DNA of 64,000 nt, from contig NZ_LMSS01000002.1 of the NCBI RefSeq assembly GCF_001429605.1, positions 124,001 through 188,000 on the forward strand, in the 5' to 3' direction. This document shows positions 61,973-64,000 of the stretch, piece after piece. This DNA is from Phycicoccus sp. Soil802 (lineage in GTDB: Bacteria > Actinomycetota > Actinomycetes > Actinomycetales > Dermatophilaceae). The position numbers were made by a program, and so were the translations under genes. The notes under the pieces are model-generated. The model did no database searches. It had not been told where the DNA came from and worked only from the letters and a program-made list of their open reading frames with translations. Each line of letters starts with the position of its first letter. Positions within the stretch are counted from its first letter, which is position 1.

Positions 61973-63318
61973 CGGGCGGCGCCGGTCACGGCCCAGTCGT
62001 CGCCACGGATCCGCCACCAGAAGAACGCCGCGCGGATCGCCATGAACGCCGTGAACACCACCCACAGCACGGTCACGGCCCGGGGGGCCCCGTCGGCCAC
62101 GAGGTCGTCGCCGCGGGCGTGCACCCAGAGGGCGAGCGGCAGGTAGAGCACCAGCGTCGCGACCATCGCCTTGGCCAGCCACCGTCCGTCGCCGGCGCCG
62201 ATCAGCACGCCGTCAACCACGAAGACGTAACCGGCGAGGGGCTGGCCCAGCGCCACCACGACCAGCGCCGCCGAGAGCGCGGCGCGGACGGCGGGGTCGG
62301 TCGTGAAGAGCGCCGGCAGGAGCGAGTGGACGGCCAGCACGAGCAGCCCGAGCACGGCTCCACCCCAGAGGCCCCAGCGCAGCATCGTGGTCGTGGCGGC
62401 GCGGGCTGCGACGACATCACCTGCGCCGAGGGCCCGCCCGGTGATCGCCTGCGCGGCGATGGCCAGGGCGTCGAGGGCGAAGGCCAGGAAGGTCCACACC
62501 GTCGCCGCCACCTGGTGCGATGCCAGCGGCACGTCACCGAGGCCCGCTGCGACCCAGGTGGTGAGCAGGATGATGGCGCGCAGCGCGAGCGTGCGGACGA
62601 GCAGGGGTATGCCGGTGAGCCCGGCCCGCAGCACGCGCCCCGGGTGGGCGTGCAGGGCGGCTCCGGCGCGACGGGCGTGCCGGACCATGACGACCACCAG
62701 TCCGGTGGCCATCGCGGTCTGGGCGATCACGGTGCCCCACGCGGAACCCGCGATGCCCCAGCCGAACCCGTAGACGAACAGCAGGTTGAGCGCCACGTTC
62801 GCGGAGAACCCGGCGACAGAGGCCACCAGCGGGGTCCGGGTGTCCTGCAACCCCCGCAGCACCCCGGTGGCGGCGAGCGCCACGAGCATCGCGGGGATGC
62901 CGAGGGCCGAGATGCGAAGGTACGTCGCGGCATACCCGATGGCGTCGGGGGAGGCACCGAAGACGCGGCACAGCGGCTCGGCTGCCACCGCGACACCAAC
63001 GGACGTGAGGGTGCCGAGCCCGACGGCGAGCCAGGTGCCGTCGATGCCGGCCTCGAGCGCTCCCCGCTCGCTGCCGGCGCCGATCTGGCGAGCCACGATC
63101 GAGGTGGTGCCGTAGGCGAGGAACACGAAGATGTTGGCCGCGGTGATGAGCGTCGCGCTGGCCACGCCGAGCCCAGCCAGCTGGGCCGTGCCGAGGTGCC
63201 CGATGATCGCCGAGTCGGCCAGCAGGAAGAGGGGCTCGGCGACGAGCGCGAGGAACGCCGGGACAGCCAGCCGCAGGATCTCCCGGCTCTGCGCCGGGTC
63301 GCGGGGGCTGGTGCTCAC
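61969..63318 (-). CDS. MATE-family efflux transporter (DinF-like)
   Basis: 449 residues, about twelve transmembrane helices. N-terminal LAVPAFLALVAEPLFLLADSAIIGHLG and the repeated GIPLLVRTLALRAIILLTTW half are typical of MATE/DinF antiporters. Substrate unknown. GTG start. The TetR gene lies 51 bases upstream on the same strand, so the regulator probably controls it. The stop (TAG) overlaps the convergent gene's stop by four bases. Confidence 0.92.
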   Translation of the reverse strand: MSTSPRDPAQSREILRLAVPAFLALVAEPLFLLADSAIIGHLGTAQLAGLGVASATLITAANIFVFLAYGTTSIVARQIGAGSERGALEAGIDGTWLAVGLGTLTSVGVAVAAEPLCRVFGASPDAIGYAATYLRISALGIPAMLVALAATGVLRGLQDTRTPLVASVAGFSANVALNLLFVYGFGWGIAGSAWGTVIAQTAMATGLVVVMVRHARRAGAALHAHPGRVLRAGLTGIPLLVRTLALRAIILLTTWVAAGLGDVPLASHQVAATVWTFLAFALDALAIAAQAITGRALGAGDVVAARAATTTMLRWGLWGGAVLGLLVLAVHSLLPALFTTDPAVRAALSAALVVVALGQPLAGYVFVVDGVLIGAGDGRWLAKAMVATLVLYLPLALWVHARGDDLVADGAPRAVTVLWVVFTAFMAIRAAFFWWRIRGDDWAVTGAAR

Positions 63319-63350
63319 CGCGCCACGGTAGCCGCGACCCGTGACGTCGT

Positions 63351-63382
63351 CGTCAGGGCGTCCAGCTCGTCAGGGCGTCCAG
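63351..63382. repeat. 15-bp direct repeat at the TetR gene end
   Basis: CGTCAGGGCGTCCAG twice, two bases apart, copying the last codons and stop of the TetR gene. Confidence 0.75.
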
Positions 63383-64000
63383 CGAGTGCGCACGCCCTCG
63401 ACGAACGCGGCGAAGTCGCCGGCCATGTCGACCTCGTCGGGCCGCATCAACCACTGCACCTGCAGGCCGTCCGTCAGGGCGACCGCTTGCCGGGCCAGGC
63501 TGTCGGCCGGGACAGCAGGGTCGGCCGTGCCGTCCGCGACGGCCTCGCGCAGGGCCACGGCAAGGGCTTCGACGGCGCTGCGGTGGTGCTCGCCGAGCCA
63601 GCCGTGGCCCGGGTGGTCGGGCTCCACGGCCTCGCCCGCGAGGCTGGTGAAGAGCCGGACGAGGCCCTCGCGGTCGCTGTTCAGCCGGACCAGGCGGGTC
63701 ATGTCGTCCCACACCTCCCAGCCGCGCGGGGCGCGGTCGCGGCCGGTGGCGAGCGTGGCCAGGTCGCGGACGTCGCGGGCGCGCAGCACCTCGGCGAGCA
63801 GCCCCTCCTTGCTGGGGAAGTGGTGCAGCAGACCGCTCTGCGACAGGCCCGACGCCTCGGCGACCGCCGTCATCGGGGTCGCGTGGAACCCGCGCTCGGC
63901 GAAGAGCTCCGCGGCCGCGGAGACGATCCGTTCGCGGGTGGCGGCGGTCGCCTCGGTGCCCGGACCGCGAGGGCGACCGCGACCCCGCCGAGCGGGCTGT
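63370..64000 (-). CDS. TetR-family regulator, N-terminus beyond the window
   Basis: Partial: 209 visible codons, no start codon before the right edge. The HTH is present in full (RERIVSAAAELFAERGFHAT then VAEASGLSQSGLLHHFPSKE), and the C-terminal ligand domain ends TRWTP. Upstream residues are Arg/Pro/Gly-rich. Likely represses the MATE exporter 51 bases downstream. Confidence 0.9.
   Translation of the reverse strand, partial: QPARRGRGRPRGPGTEATAATRERIVSAAAELFAERGFHATPMTAVAEASGLSQSGLLHHFPSKEGLLAEVLRARDVRDLATLATGRDRAPRGWEVWDDMTRLVRLNSDREGLVRLFTSLAGEAVEPDHPGHGWLGEHHRSAVEALAVALREAVADGTADPAVPADSLARQAVALTDGLQVQWLMRPDEVDMAGDFAAFVEGVRTRWTP

Overview
The window is very GC-rich and gene-dense, uses many GTG starts and 4-base start/stop overlaps, and holds no rRNA, tRNA, CRISPR array or insertion sequence that I can see. 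Gene order on both sides is that of an actinobacterial origin-proximal region. The left part (parA, parB, cwlM, trxA, trxB, anti-sigma, sigM, kinase-like partner, murJ, DUF6049, Nudix, pcnA) matches the mycobacterial block parA-parB-cwlM-trxC-trxB2-rsmA-sigM-mviN-Rv3909-mutT4-pcnA. The right part (ino1, padR, ponA, GT-C transferase, rpsF, ssb, rpsR, rplI) matches Rv0046c-Rv0056. The lack of mycolate genes and the style of the accessory genes suggest a Micrococcales member, perhaps Intrasporangiaceae; this is inference.

Layout. 1-13.8 kb: chromosome partition, cell-wall and redox block. 13.8-18.4 kb: a minus-strand surface-glycopolymer module of two Stealth-type phosphotransferases flanking an FkbM methyltransferase. 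18.6-42.5 kb: a large accessory system read to the right as two operons. Operon 1 is LpqN-like protein, PP2C phosphatase, FHA/zinc-ribbon protein, membrane Ser/Thr kinase, small FHA protein, giant Ig/FN3 surface protein, MoxR ATPase, DUF58 protein, transglutaminase-fold membrane protein, and an EssC/EccC-like ATPase. Operon 2 is three WXG100-type proteins, the last fused to an Asp-rich calcium-binding-like repeat and a glycine/alanine-rich domain, then a second LpqN-like paralogue. 42.6-50.3 kb: inositol-1-phosphate synthase with a PadR regulator, a class A PBP, and the ribosomal/ssb operon. 50.4-52.1 kb: a DUF3352 membrane protein. 52.1-59.7 kb: GntR regulator divergent from a complete-looking myo-inositol catabolic core (iolG, iolE, iolC, aldolase, iolB, iolD). 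59.8-64 kb: gamma-glutamyltransferase, a small unknown protein, a MATE exporter and a TetR regulator that runs off the edge.

The most interesting system is 18.6-42.5 kb. It joins the gene set known from bifidobacteria as the PFNA cluster (kinase, FN3 protein, AAA ATPase, DUF58, transglutaminase, phosphatase) to a minimal type VII secretion core (an EssC-like ATPase with ubiquitin-like and FHA N-terminus, plus WXG100 substrates), without EccB, EccD, EccE or mycosin. Both operons begin with the same near-perfect palindrome (GGGGAG-N2-CTCCCC) overlapping the -35 box, and the cluster is bracketed by two LpqN-like paralogues. The transglutaminase has lost its catalytic Cys and Asp. I read it as a phospho-regulated, envelope-spanning secretion or adhesion apparatus.

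Other notable signals: a SigR/SigH-type promoter before trxB; a free-standing pseudokinase next to MurJ (fused in mycobacteria); back-to-back apparently leaderless promoters between the Nudix gene and pcnA; a nested hairpin RNA between ssb and rpsR; a perfect PadR operator; and a dispersed octamer CGGCATAC/GTATGCCG found about 34 times on the two strands.
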